Assembly (NCBI RefSeq): GCF_013359815.1
Contig: NZ_JABMCF010000033.1
Span: 1 to 64,000 of the forward strand
Reading direction: 5' to 3'
Source: Curtobacterium flaccumfaciens
GTDB lineage: Bacteria > Actinomycetota > Actinomycetes > Actinomycetales > Microbacteriaceae
DNA length: 64,000 nt
Part shown: positions 8,999 through 16,257 of the stretch, one piece after another
How positions within the stretch are numbered: the first letter of the stretch is position 1
Layout of the letters: every line of letters starts with the position of its first letter
Program-made: the position numbers and the translations under genes
The notes under the pieces: model-generated
Databases searched by the model: none
What the model saw: the letters and a program-made list of their open reading frames with translations, nothing else
Told to the model about the DNA's origin: nothing

Positions 8999-9574
8999 GT
9001 GACAGACGCACCGATCGCTGACGAGTCCGCCTCCTTCGAGGTCACCGAATCCACCGTCGTGTACGAGGGCGCCGTCTGGGACGTGCGCCGCGACACGGTC
9101 GCGTACAACGGCGACTCGATGGTCCGCGAGTACATCGACCACACGGGCGCCGTCGCCGTGTACGCCGAGGACGACGAGGGCCGCGTCCTGGTCATCCAGC
9201 AGTACCGGCACCCGGTGCGGCTGCGCGACTGGGAGCTGCCCGCCGGTCTGCTCGACATGGAGGGCGAGGACCACCTGACGGCTGCGAAGCGCGAGCTGGG
9301 CGAGGAGGCCGACCTCGAGGCCGACACGTGGGAGCCCCTGGTCCGGTACAACACCTCGTCGGGTGGCAGCGACGAGTTCATCCAGATCTACCGGGCGCGC
9401 GGCGTCCGGTCGACCGAGTCCGCGTTCGAGCGCGAGGCGGAAGAGGCCGACATCGTGACGCGCTGGGTCCCGCGGGCGGAGCTGCTCGAGGGGATCCTGG
9501 GCGGTCGGCTCAACAACTCGGCCCTCGTCGTCGCGACGCTCGCCGTCGAGGCCATCGAACAGCGCGGCAAGTGA
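8999..9574 (+). CDS. NUDIX hydrolase, ADP-ribose pyrophosphatase type
   Basis: 191 residues from GTG 8999. The NUDIX box is present (GLLDMEGEDHLTAAKRELGEEADL, seen at about residues 81-104), giving the pattern G-x5-E-x7-RELGEEA. The upstream VVLVIQQYRHPVRLRDWELPAG block is that of ADP-ribose pyrophosphatases, which cut ADP-ribose to AMP and ribose-5-phosphate. In actinobacteria this gene commonly stands between pyrG and xerD, as here. Its stop overlaps the start of the DUF1349 gene (GTGA), so the two are translationally coupled. Confidence 0.92.
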   Translation: MTDAPIADESASFEVTESTVVYEGAVWDVRRDTVAYNGDSMVREYIDHTGAVAVYAEDDEGRVLVIQQYRHPVRLRDWELPAGLLDMEGEDHLTAAKRELGEEADLEADTWEPLVRYNTSSGGSDEFIQIYRARGVRSTESAFEREAEEADIVTRWVPRAELLEGILGGRLNNSALVVATLAVEAIEQRGK

Positions 9575-10170
9575 CCGGGTCCGCGGGCGACGGTCTGCGC
9601 GAGCTGGTCGGCACCGGGACGTGGACGCACGAGCCGGAGGCCGCCGAGTTCGACGGCGACGTGTTCCGCGTCACCGCGGTCGAGGGCAGTGACGCCTGGC
9701 GGACCACCTCGTACGGGTTCGTGCACGACTCCGAGCACGCGCTGCTGCAGCCGACGGACGGGCCCTTCTCGGTCGAGGCGTCGTTCGTGCTCGACTACAC
9801 CGAGCAGTTCGACCAGGCCGGGGTGTTCCTGCGCGTCGACGAACAGGCCTGGATCAAGGCCGGCGTGGAGTTCTCGGACGGAACCCCGCAGCTCGGCGCC
9901 GTGGTGACGCGCGGGTTCTCGGACTGGTCGGTGTCGCCCGTGCCGGAGTGGGTGAACCGGGTGGTGACCGTCCGCGCGAGCCGCGATGGTGACGCCGTGA
10001 CGATCCGGGCGTGGGCCGAGGGTGAGGAGCCCCGACTCGTCCGAGTCGCGTACCTCGACCCGGACGCCGTCGTGTCCGCGGGGCTGCTGTGCGCCGGGCC
10101 GACGCGGGCCGGGCTGACCGTGACGTTCACCGGGTTCCGCGTGGGCGCGCCGGACGAGGCGTTGCACTGA
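9571..10170 (+). CDS. DUF1349 domain protein
   Basis: 199 residues from GTG 9571, overlapping the NUDIX stop by 4 nt. The sequence (FSVEASFVLDYTEQFDQAGV, DEQAWIKAGVEFSDG, SDWSVSPVP) is that of DUF1349, a concanavalin-like beta-sandwich family related to YxiM-type proteins. No signal peptide or membrane segment is seen, so it is cytoplasmic. A sugar-binding role is suggested by the fold only; nothing in the sequence fixes a ligand. Confidence 0.85.
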   Translation: MTGSAGDGLRELVGTGTWTHEPEAAEFDGDVFRVTAVEGSDAWRTTSYGFVHDSEHALLQPTDGPFSVEASFVLDYTEQFDQAGVFLRVDEQAWIKAGVEFSDGTPQLGAVVTRGFSDWSVSPVPEWVNRVVTVRASRDGDAVTIRAWAEGEEPRLVRVAYLDPDAVVSAGLLCAGPTRAGLTVTFTGFRVGAPDEALH

Positions 10171-10193
10171 CGTGTGGGTGGCCCCGCGCCGGT

Positions 10194-10199
10194 TAGCCT
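10194..10199 (+). promoter_or_regulatory. -10 box, leaderless xerD promoter
   Basis: TAGCCT ends 6 nt before GTG 10206, which supports that GTG over the ATG at 10209 as the first codon. Confidence 0.55.
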
Positions 10200-10205
10200 G
10201 CTGAG

Positions 10206-11189
10206 GTGATGCCCCTCGACCGTGCCGCGGAGACGTACCTGCGGCACGTCGCGATCGAGCGGGGACTCTCGCAGCACACGTTGTCGGCGTACCGGCGGGA
10301 CCTCGCCGTGTTCGCGGAGTGGCTCGAGGCCGCACCGGTCGTCGAGTCGGACGGTGCGGACCGGGCCGGGGGCTCCTCGGTGCTGCAGGACGTGGCACGG
10401 TTGGCGCGGGCGGACGTCTCGGGGTTTGTCGAGCACCTCGCCACGCGACCATCGGGACCGTTGGCGCCACGGTCGATCGCGCGGATGCTCAGTTCGGTCC
10501 GTTCGTTCACCGCCTTCGCCGCGGGAGAGGGCTGGTTGCCGCTCGACCCCGGCACCGCCGTCCGGCCGCCGAAGGCTCCGATGCGGCTCCCGAAGGCGAT
10601 CCCCGTCGAGGACATGGAACGGCTGCTCGGGGCGGTGTCTGTCGACGCCGACGACCCCGTCCAGCTGCGGGACAAGGCCCTGCTCGAGCTGCTCTACGCC
10701 ACCGGTGCGCGGATCTCCGAGGCGGTGGGGCTGTCGGTCGACGACGTGACGACGCTGTCGGACGGCGACGGCGAGCTCTCCGTCGTGAAGGTCACGGGCA
10801 AGGGCAACAAGCAGCGCATCGTGCCGCTCGGCAGCTTCGCCCGTGCAGCGATCGACGCGTACCTGGTGCGGGCACGGCCGGTGTTCGCGGCACGAGGGCC
10901 GTCGACGCCGGCACTGTTCCTCGGTGCCCGTGGAGCGCGGTTGTCGCGGCAGAGTGCCTGGCTCGTGATCCAGGCCGCCGCTGCTGCCGCCGACCTGGAG
11001 GCGCACGTGTCACCGCACACGTTCCGGCACTCGTTCGCGACGCACCTGCTCGAGGGCGGTGCTGATGTGCGCGTGGTGCAGGAGCTGCTCGGACACGCGA
11101 GTGTCGCCACGACGCAGATCTACACGATGGTCACGGCGGACATGCTGCGGGACGTGTACCAGACGGCGCACCCGCGGGCGCGGCGGTAG
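10206..11189 (+). CDS. xerD: Site-specific tyrosine recombinase XerD
   Basis: 327 residues from GTG 10206. An N-terminal SAM-like DNA-binding domain (YLRHVAIERGLSQHTLSAYRRDL) is followed by the catalytic domain with Arg about 169 (TGARISEAVG), Lys in KVTGKGNKQR, His-x-x-Arg about 271-274 (SPHTFRHSFATH), a later His (LLGHASVATT) and the nucleophile Tyr in TQIYTMV. All six active residues are present. With XerC it resolves chromosome dimers at dif during division. The position after pyrG and the NUDIX gene is the usual place of the housekeeping xerD, so it is not an integrase of a mobile element. Confidence 0.94.
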   Translation: MMPLDRAAETYLRHVAIERGLSQHTLSAYRRDLAVFAEWLEAAPVVESDGADRAGGSSVLQDVARLARADVSGFVEHLATRPSGPLAPRSIARMLSSVRSFTAFAAGEGWLPLDPGTAVRPPKAPMRLPKAIPVEDMERLLGAVSVDADDPVQLRDKALLELLYATGARISEAVGLSVDDVTTLSDGDGELSVVKVTGKGNKQRIVPLGSFARAAIDAYLVRARPVFAARGPSTPALFLGARGARLSRQSAWLVIQAAAAAADLEAHVSPHTFRHSFATHLLEGGADVRVVQELLGHASVATTQIYTMVTADMLRDVYQTAHPRARR

Positions 11190-11245
11190 GTGGTCTACGC
11201 GGGCCGTGCGGGTGCGCGGGCCCTGCGGGTGCGCGACGGGCGCGT

Positions 11246-11302
11246 TTCGTGAGCAGAAATGGTCGGGTCGCGCCGTCCCACTCGACCGTTTCTGCTCACG
11301 AA
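11246..11302. repeat. Intergenic inverted repeat, family C
   Basis: TTCGTGAGCAGAAATGGTCG (11246-11265) is mirrored by CGACCGTTTCTGCTCACGAA (11283-11302) with one bulged base, around an 18-nt GC-rich loop. It sits between the convergent ends of xerD and the DUF2510 gene, so it may serve as a shared terminator. I saw no second copy in the window. Confidence 0.7.
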
Positions 11303-11337
11303 GTGCCGTGGATCGCGACGGGCGGCGGGCTACGCGC

Positions 11338-11784
11338 TCAGAACAGGTGGAACTGGGCCGACGCGGCGATGACCGTCGTCGTCACCGCGACGACGAGGGC
11401 GCTCGCCGAAGCGCTCCGCGCCAGGACCGCCCAGGCACCGACGGCCCCGGGACGGACGATGCCGATGACCCCGCACGCCACGGCGAGCAGTCCCGCCAGG
11501 CCCCAGGGGTTCGCGACGACCGAGACCACGGCGAGCAGCACCGCGAGCACCGTGAACACGCAGAGCCGACGGTCGCCGGCGGTGCCCGATGCCCACGCGT
11601 CCGTCCAGATCGCCGCGGTCTGCACCGAGAACGACGGCCCCACCGGCGCGACGACGATCGGCGTGACCGGGTCAGCAGCGGCCGCGGGGACCCGTGTGGC
11701 CGCTCCCCAGGTGCGACCGTCCCACCAGCGCAGACGACGGGCGTCCTGCGGGTCCGGGAACCAGCCTGCGGCCGGCAGCGTCAC
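11338..11784 (-). CDS. DUF2510 domain membrane protein
   Basis: 148 residues from GTG 11784. The N-terminus is a DUF2510 motif, PAAGWFPDPQDARRLRWWDG followed by TWG, a short beta-hairpin domain found on many actinobacterial membrane proteins. Two to three hydrophobic segments follow (about residues 75-95, 96-110 and 122-142). Function is unknown; these proteins are small and cell-envelope located. It converges with xerD, separated by the family C hairpin. Confidence 0.85.
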   Translation of the reverse strand: MTLPAAGWFPDPQDARRLRWWDGRTWGAATRVPAAAADPVTPIVVAPVGPSFSVQTAAIWTDAWASGTAGDRRLCVFTVLAVLLAVVSVVANPWGLAGLLAVACGVIGIVRPGAVGAWAVLARSASASALVVAVTTTVIAASAQFHLF

Positions 11785-11896
11785 GGTTGCTCCTCGAGGT
11801 GCGGGGTGGATCGACGATCCCGAGCCTAGGAGCGCGGTCGGCCTCGCCCCAGTCCCCAGCCGGGTGTCAGCACAAGGGGGGACCGGACCGGTGCAC

Positions 11897-11902
11897 TACG
11901 GT
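11897..11902 (+). promoter_or_regulatory. -10 box, leaderless ASCH promoter
   Basis: TACGGT ends 6 nt before GTG 11909 with no ribosome-binding site in the gap. Confidence 0.6.
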
Positions 11903-11908
11903 CGGGGC

Positions 11909-12367
11909 GTGCCCTCGACGTTCGACGACTTCTGGACCGTGCGACGCAGCGAGCGTCCGAGCCTTCCGACGGAGGTGCCGGAGGCGTGGTCCTTCGGCGC
12001 GACCCCGGAGCAGGCGGACGCGCTCCTGCAGCTCGTGCTCGACGGGGTCAAGGTCGGCACGGCGTCGTCGCTCTGGGACTACGAGGCGACCGGCGATCCA
12101 CTGCCCGCGGCCGACGAGGTGAGCATCGTCACCGACGGCTCGGGTGCGCCCCGTGCCGTCATCGAGACGACGGCGGTCCGGGTGGTGCCGTTCGACCAGG
12201 TCGACGCCGACCACGCCTGGGCCGAGGGGGAAGGCGACCGGACGCTCGAACACTGGCGGACCGTGCACGAGGCGTTCTGGCGTGCACACTCGGAGAACCC
12301 GCGGGGGTTCGCGCCGGACATGCCGGTCGTGTGCGAGCGGTTCCGGCTGCTCTGGCCGAGCAGCTGA
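11909..12367 (+). CDS. ASCH domain protein
   Basis: 152 residues from GTG 11909. The ASCH features are DDFWTVRRSER at the start, the WSFGATPEQAD block, the V-GVKVGTASSLWDYEA turn, and TTAVRVVPFDQVDADHAWAEGEGDRTLEHWR toward the end, which matches the YdhS/PF0470-like group from actinobacteria. ASCH domains are PUA-related beta barrels predicted to bind RNA, and some have ribonuclease or amidohydrolase activity. Substrate unknown. It stands alone, transcribed from its own likely leaderless promoter. Confidence 0.85.
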   Translation: MPSTFDDFWTVRRSERPSLPTEVPEAWSFGATPEQADALLQLVLDGVKVGTASSLWDYEATGDPLPAADEVSIVTDGSGAPRAVIETTAVRVVPFDQVDADHAWAEGEGDRTLEHWRTVHEAFWRAHSENPRGFAPDMPVVCERFRLLWPSS

Positions 12368-12377
12368 GGTCTTCCGG

Positions 12378-13415
12378 TCAGGCGGGGACCGGCTCCGCGT
12401 CGACCTCGGTGAACACGTCCTTCACGGCGGCGAGCAGCCGGGCGTTGAAGTCCACGCCCAGCTGGTTCGGCACGGTGACGAGCACGGTGTCGGCAGCACG
12501 GACGGCCTGGTCGGCTGTGAGCTCCGCGACGAGCTGCTCGGGCTCACCGATGTAGGACCGGCCGAACCGGGCCAGCCCGCCGTCGAGGTGCCCGACCTGG
12601 TCCTGCCCCTCGACCTGCGCGCGGACGCCGAAGTAGTGGCGCGACTCGTCGTCGATGATCGGGATGATGCTCCGCGAGACCGAGACGCGCGGTTCGCGGT
12701 CCCAGCCCGACTCGGACCACACCCGGCGGAAGCGCTCGATCTGCTCGGCCTGCAGCTGGTCGAAGGGCACGCCGGTGTCCTCCGTCAGCAGGGTCGAGGA
12801 CATCAGGTTCATGCCCTGCTCAGCGGTCCACTCGGCGGTGACACGTGTGCCGGCGCCCCACCAGATCCGGTCGCCGAGTGAGTCGGACAGCGGGGAGATC
12901 GGCAGGGACCCGACCGAACCGGTCATCTGCGGGTTGGCGTTGGCCATCGGCTCGCCGGCGATCGCACGGCGGAACACGTTCGTGTGCGCTCGGGCCATGT
13001 CGCCGCCGTTCTCGTCGGAGGCGTCGGGCACGTAGCCGAACTGCTGGTAGCCGGCCAGGGCGGTCTCGGGTGATCCCCGGGAGACGCCGAGCTGCAGTCG
13101 GCCGCCGGAGATCAGGTCGGTGGCCGCGGCTTCTTCCGCCATGTAGAGCGGGTTCTCGTAGCGCATGTCGATGACGCCTGTGCCGATCTCGATCCGGCTG
13201 GTCTTCGCGGCGATGGCGGAGAGCAGCGGGAACGGTGCGGCCTGCTGCGGCGCGAAGTGGTGGACGCGGAAGTAGGCGCCGTCGACGCCGGCTTCCTCGG
13301 CTGCGACCGCGAGGTCGATCGCCTGCACCAGGGCCTCCCGCCCGCTGCGCACCTTCGACCCCGGCACGTCACGCCAGTGTCCGAACGACAGGAACCCGAT
13401 CTTCGTCATGTCCAT
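12378..13415 (-). CDS. LLM-class flavin-dependent oxidoreductase
   Basis: 345 residues from ATG 13415; an ATG two codons later (13409) is also possible. The luciferase-like TIM-barrel is shown by KIGFLSFGHW, AEEAGVDGAYFRVHHFAPQ, RIEIGTGVIDMRYENPL, SGGRLQLGVSRGSPE and the C-terminal IGEPEQLVAEL. Such enzymes use reduced flavin and oxygen, or F420, on unknown substrates. A paralogue of similar length lies at 22615-23628. It is divergent from the TraR-like gene, with only 50 nt between the two starts, so the promoters are back to back. Confidence 0.9.
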   Translation of the reverse strand: MDMTKIGFLSFGHWRDVPGSKVRSGREALVQAIDLAVAAEEAGVDGAYFRVHHFAPQQAAPFPLLSAIAAKTSRIEIGTGVIDMRYENPLYMAEEAAATDLISGGRLQLGVSRGSPETALAGYQQFGYVPDASDENGGDMARAHTNVFRRAIAGEPMANANPQMTGSVGSLPISPLSDSLGDRIWWGAGTRVTAEWTAEQGMNLMSSTLLTEDTGVPFDQLQAEQIERFRRVWSESGWDREPRVSVSRSIIPIIDDESRHYFGVRAQVEGQDQVGHLDGGLARFGRSYIGEPEQLVAELTADQAVRAADTVLVTVPNQLGVDFNARLLAAVKDVFTEVDAEPVPA

Positions 13416-13452
13416 GCGAACGCATCCGGAGGCGGGGCCATTCCGCCGCGAC

Positions 13453-13458
13453 TACCGT
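13453..13458 (+). promoter_or_regulatory. -10 box, leaderless TraR-like gene promoter
   Basis: TACCGT ends 7 nt before ATG 13466. Confidence 0.55.
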
Positions 13459-13465
13459 GGCCGGG

Positions 13466-13798
13466 ATGGAGGACCCCCGCCCCGCACTCGAGGCCGAACG
13501 CGCCCGCAACGAACGGCTGCTGCTCGAGGTCGAGCGGAGCATGCGTGACGTCAGCGACGCCCGGCAGGATGCCAACTCCGACGACGAGCACGACCCGGAG
13601 GGCGCGACCCTGGCCTGGGAACGCGGCTCGCTCGGTGCGGTCCGCGACGGCGCGCAGCTGCGGGTCCGTCAGGTGGACGCAGCGCTCGCACGACTCGACG
13701 ACGGCACCTACGGGCGCTGCACGGTCGGCGGCGAGCCGATCCCGGAGGCCCGGCTGGCCGCCGTCCCGTGGGCGGCGACGTGCGTCACGCACGCGTGA
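13466..13798 (+). CDS. TraR/DksA-like protein with degenerate zinc finger
   Basis: 110 residues from ATG 13466. An N-terminal helical pair (ERARNERLLLEVERSM, and a later ALARLDDGTYGRC) is followed by the typical C4 finger region. The finger normally reads C-x2-C-G-x-x-I...RL-x-A-x-P-x4-C-x2-C. Here it reads CTVGGEPI ... RLAAVPWAATCVTHA, so the second Cys is Gly and the fourth is His. Zinc binding by the standard ligands is thus unlikely. DksA-type proteins enter the RNA polymerase secondary channel; whether this one does is not known. Confidence 0.8.
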   Translation: MEDPRPALEAERARNERLLLEVERSMRDVSDARQDANSDDEHDPEGATLAWERGSLGAVRDGAQLRVRQVDAALARLDDGTYGRCTVGGEPIPEARLAAVPWAATCVTHA

Positions 13799-13829
13799 GG
13801 GGCAGGCGATCGGTGCCGCCCGACGGCCT

Positions 13830-13861
13830 GGAGGCGCGGTGCGGCCCCGCCACGCGCCTCC
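13830..13861. repeat. Dispersed palindrome, family A (copy 2, imperfect)
   Basis: GGAGGCGCGGTGCGG and CCACGCGCCTCCCGG form an imperfect palindrome about 30 nt after the TraR-like stop. The right arm uses ACGCGCC instead of ACCGCGCC. Confidence 0.75.
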
Positions 13862-13916
13862 CGGCATGCGCACCCTGCGTCCACCCCGCGCGCCGCTGAT
13901 TCCCAGCCGCGCGCCC

Positions 13917-13922
13917 TACGTT
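13917..13922 (+). promoter_or_regulatory. -10 box, leaderless PGPGW gene promoter
   Basis: TACGTT ends 6 nt before ATG 13929. Confidence 0.6.
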
Positions 13923-13928
13923 TTCGGC

Positions 13929-14378
13929 ATGGACGGCGACCCGAACGACCGACCCGGCGAGGCCCGGGCCGACGGCCCGCCGCGCCAGCGCTTCCAGTGG
14001 TTCCACCGCCTGCGCACCTGGATCCACGCGCGGCCGCACGTGCACCTGCTCTACAAGGTGCTGGTCGGTCTGGTGGGCGGGCTGGTCGTCATCGTCGGGC
14101 TGATCCTGGTGCCGCTGCCGGGCCCGGGGTGGCTCGTGGTGTTCATCGGCCTCACGGTGCTGGCGAGCGAGTTCCACTTCTTCCACAAGATCATCACGTG
14201 GCTCAAGGCGCAGCTGCACCGCTTCTGGGACTGGGCCAAGCGGCACGGGCCGAAGCGTCTGCGCGATGCTGCGGACCGGGGCAAGGCCGACGTCGATGCT
14301 GCGCACACCGGGGCGGCGCGGACCGTCGGGGTGCGTGCGCGCGCTCGCGGGACGAACTCGGCGCGACCGGGCCACTAG
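13929..14378 (+). CDS. PGPGW (TIGR02611) transmembrane protein
   Basis: 149 residues from ATG 13929. The signature PLPGPGWLVVFIGL is present between two transmembrane helices (about residues 41-60 and 64-80). The N-terminus is charged and the C-terminal 60 residues are basic (KRHGPKRLRD) and probably cytoplasmic. This family is widespread in actinobacteria; its function is unknown. The likely leaderless promoter is directly upstream, and the gene appears to be a single transcription unit ending before the family D inverted repeat. Confidence 0.88.
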   Translation: MDGDPNDRPGEARADGPPRQRFQWFHRLRTWIHARPHVHLLYKVLVGLVGGLVVIVGLILVPLPGPGWLVVFIGLTVLASEFHFFHKIITWLKAQLHRFWDWAKRHGPKRLRDAADRGKADVDAAHTGAARTVGVRARARGTNSARPGH

Positions 14379-14405
14379 CGCCGCGGACGGGCGCTGGCGC
14401 CGTCG

Positions 14406-14513
14406 GCACCGTGCGGTGCTGGTCACCGCGTGCGAGGTTGATGGCTCCGTGCGGCGCCGCAGGCTCGCACCGAGCAATCAACCTCGCACTGAATGAGCAT
14501 CGCCGCACCGTGC
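14406..14513. repeat. Long intergenic inverted repeat, family D
   Basis: Two-step inverted repeat. The inner arms are GTGCGAGGTTGATGGCTC (14430-14446) and GAGCAATCAACCTCGCAC (14472-14489); the outer arms are GCACCGTGCGGTGCT (14406-14420) and AGCATCGCCGCACCGTGC (14496-14513). It lies between the convergent PGPGW and MFS genes and could fold into a long hairpin in either transcript. Confidence 0.7.
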
Positions 14514-14534
14514 CTACTCGGCCGCGACCCGGGC

Positions 14535-15788
14535 CTACTCGGCCGCGACCCGGATCGAGCCGGTGGCGGTGCGCTCGATGACCTCGGCCGCGCGCTCCTC
14601 GACCTCGGCGGCGTCCTTCGACGACAGCTGCAGCACGAGGGCGACGACCGCGGCGAGCACGATGAAGCCGCCGTACCCGGCGATGACCGGGACGAGACCG
14701 ACCGAGGGCTCGAGCAGGCCGCCGATGACCGAGGGCACCCCGAACGCCAGGTAGCTGACGACGTAGATCGTGGAGAGCAGCCCGGCGCGGTGGGTCGGGG
14801 CAGCGGTGGCGAGCAGCATCCGCAGCGGTGCCTGGAATCCGGCGCCGAAGCCGACACCGGCGATGGCGCTGCCGACGACCATGCCCGGCAGGGAGTGCGC
14901 GAACACGAACGACACGGTGACGATCGAGCCGAGTACGAGGGCCACGAGTCCGAGCAGGACCGCGCGACGGGTGTCCATCCGCTGGATCGCCAGGCCGGTC
15001 AGCGCGCCGACGCCGGTGACCACGGCGATGAGCGCACCGGCGGCGAAGTGGTTCGTGATGCCGAACACCGTGCCGAGCGCCGAGGGCACGATCGACAGGA
15101 ACATACCGCCGAGGGCCCAGCTGGCGACGAGCGACCCGGCGACGCCGCGGAACAGCCGGCGTGAGGACCGCGGCACGCTGATCGTCGGGCGCAGGGAGCG
15201 GAGCGCGCCGGGGCGACGCTGCACCTGCTCGGGGACGACGAACAGCGCGAGCACCAGGAGCACGAGGAGCGCGCCGAACAGCAGGTAGACGAGCTGCTCC
15301 GGCGCCGGACCCCACTGCACGAGCGCGCCGCTCGACATCGCGCCGGTGGCCAGGGCGATCGGCGGGATGACGCCGTTCAGCACGCCGGCCATGGTCGGGT
15401 GGCGTTCGAGGGAGTTGTCGATGAGGGCCGCGCCGAGGGCTCCGATGAGCAGCCCGACCGAGACACCCTGCACGATCCGGTCGACGATGAGCGCGACGAC
15501 CCCGTCCGCCATCGCGAACAGGCCGAGCGACAGTGCGACGCCCAGGCCGCCGACGACCAGCACGGGCTTGCGGCCGACGTGGTCGGACAGGCGACCGGCC
15601 ACGAGCAGGCTCGCGAGCAGGCCGGCGACGTAGATGGCGAAGACCCCGGTGAGCATGAGTGGGGTGAGGTGCCACTCGGCTGCGTAGACCGGGTAGATCG
15701 GCGACGGCACGGCCGACGACGCGACCGAGACCAGGAGCATCGCCGCCAGGATCCAGAACCCGGCGACCGAACGAGCTGACTGGTGCAT
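14535..15788 (-). CDS. MFS transporter, ArsR-regulated
   Basis: 417 residues from ATG 15788, chosen because AAGGGG precedes it and the frame before it runs through the operator region. Twelve hydrophobic segments, with the MFS loop GRLSDHVGRKPVLV between helices 2 and 3, mark a 12-TM major facilitator. It is divergent from an arsR-type gene and both share twin operators, so it is probably an exporter induced by the ligand of that regulator. The substrate cannot be predicted; drug or small aromatic efflux is the common case. The C-terminal tail (DAAEVEERAAEVIER) is a charged helix. Confidence 0.88.
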   Translation of the reverse strand: MHQSARSVAGFWILAAMLLVSVASSAVPSPIYPVYAAEWHLTPLMLTGVFAIYVAGLLASLLVAGRLSDHVGRKPVLVVGGLGVALSLGLFAMADGVVALIVDRIVQGVSVGLLIGALGAALIDNSLERHPTMAGVLNGVIPPIALATGAMSSGALVQWGPAPEQLVYLLFGALLVLLVLALFVVPEQVQRRPGALRSLRPTISVPRSSRRLFRGVAGSLVASWALGGMFLSIVPSALGTVFGITNHFAAGALIAVVTGVGALTGLAIQRMDTRRAVLLGLVALVLGSIVTVSFVFAHSLPGMVVGSAIAGVGFGAGFQAPLRMLLATAAPTHRAGLLSTIYVVSYLAFGVPSVIGGLLEPSVGLVPVIAGYGGFIVLAAVVALVLQLSSKDAAEVEERAAEVIERTATGSIRVAAE

Positions 15789-15813
15789 GCGCACCCCTTT
15801 CCATCTCCGTGTA

Positions 15814-15831
15814 GTACGACTGCATTCGTAC
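15814..15831. promoter_or_regulatory. ArsR-type operator 1
   Basis: GTACGACTGCATTCGTAC: GTACGA and TCGTAC arms form a perfect dyad around six bases. It lies 26 nt upstream of the MFS start and would cover the MFS promoter. Its centre is 30 bp from operator 2, close to three helical turns. Confidence 0.7.
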
Positions 15832-15843
15832 CGCACTCGAACA

Positions 15844-15861
15844 GTACGACGCAAGTCGTAC
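15844..15861. promoter_or_regulatory. ArsR-type operator 2
   Basis: GTACGACGCAAGTCGTAC: a perfect 7-4-7 dyad. It overlaps the -35 region expected for the leaderless arsR promoter, so it should autoregulate arsR as well as act on the MFS gene. Confidence 0.75.
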
Positions 15862-15878
15862 AGCAAGCCGAACGGTGG

Positions 15879-15884
15879 TAGCGT
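15879..15884 (+). promoter_or_regulatory. -10 box, leaderless arsR-type promoter
   Basis: TAGCGT ends 7 nt before ATG 15892. Confidence 0.6.
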
Positions 15885-15891
15885 CCCGTCC

Positions 15892-16257
15892 ATGCCCGCG
15901 CACGTCGATGCTCCTGAACGGCTGCCGCAGCCGTCCGTGGCCGAGATGGACCTCCCGGTCGTGATGGACGCCCTGAGCGACCCGATCCGGCTCGCGATCC
16001 TGCACCGCTACCTGGTCGACGCGGCCGGGGGTGAGCGCAGCTGCGGCTGGGTCGGCATCGACCGGCCGAAGTCCACGCTGACCCACCACTTCCGGGTCCT
16101 GCGCGAGGCCGGTCTGCTCGAGCAGCACCTCGAGGGCCTGACCCGCGTCAGCCGCGTCCGCGTCGAGGACGTGCAGCAGCGGTTCCCCGGGCTCCTCGAC
16201 CTGGTGCTCGAGTGGCAGGTCCCCGCGGCGCTGCTGCGCGAGGGGATCGCCTCGTGA
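15892..16257 (+). CDS. ArsR-family helix-turn-helix repressor
   Basis: 121 residues from ATG 15892. The winged-helix core is MDALSDPIRLAILHRYL, then the recognition helix KSTLTHHFRVLREAGLLEQ and the wing EGLTRVSRVR. No metal-binding ELCVCDL motif is present, so it is not a classic metal sensor; two Cys at most (SCGW) are seen. It probably represses the divergent MFS exporter through the two GTACGAC dyads. The stop overlaps the methyltransferase start as GTGA, so the repressor and methyltransferase are translated as a pair. Confidence 0.88.
   Translation: MPAHVDAPERLPQPSVAEMDLPVVMDALSDPIRLAILHRYLVDAAGGERSCGWVGIDRPKSTLTHHFRVLREAGLLEQHLEGLTRVSRVRVEDVQQRFPGLLDLVLEWQVPAALLREGIAS

Noticed and set aside
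10206..11189. Tyrosine recombinase as integrase of a mobile element
   Set aside because: It sits in the conserved pyrG-NUDIX-xerD block and has no attachment repeats or phage genes around it.
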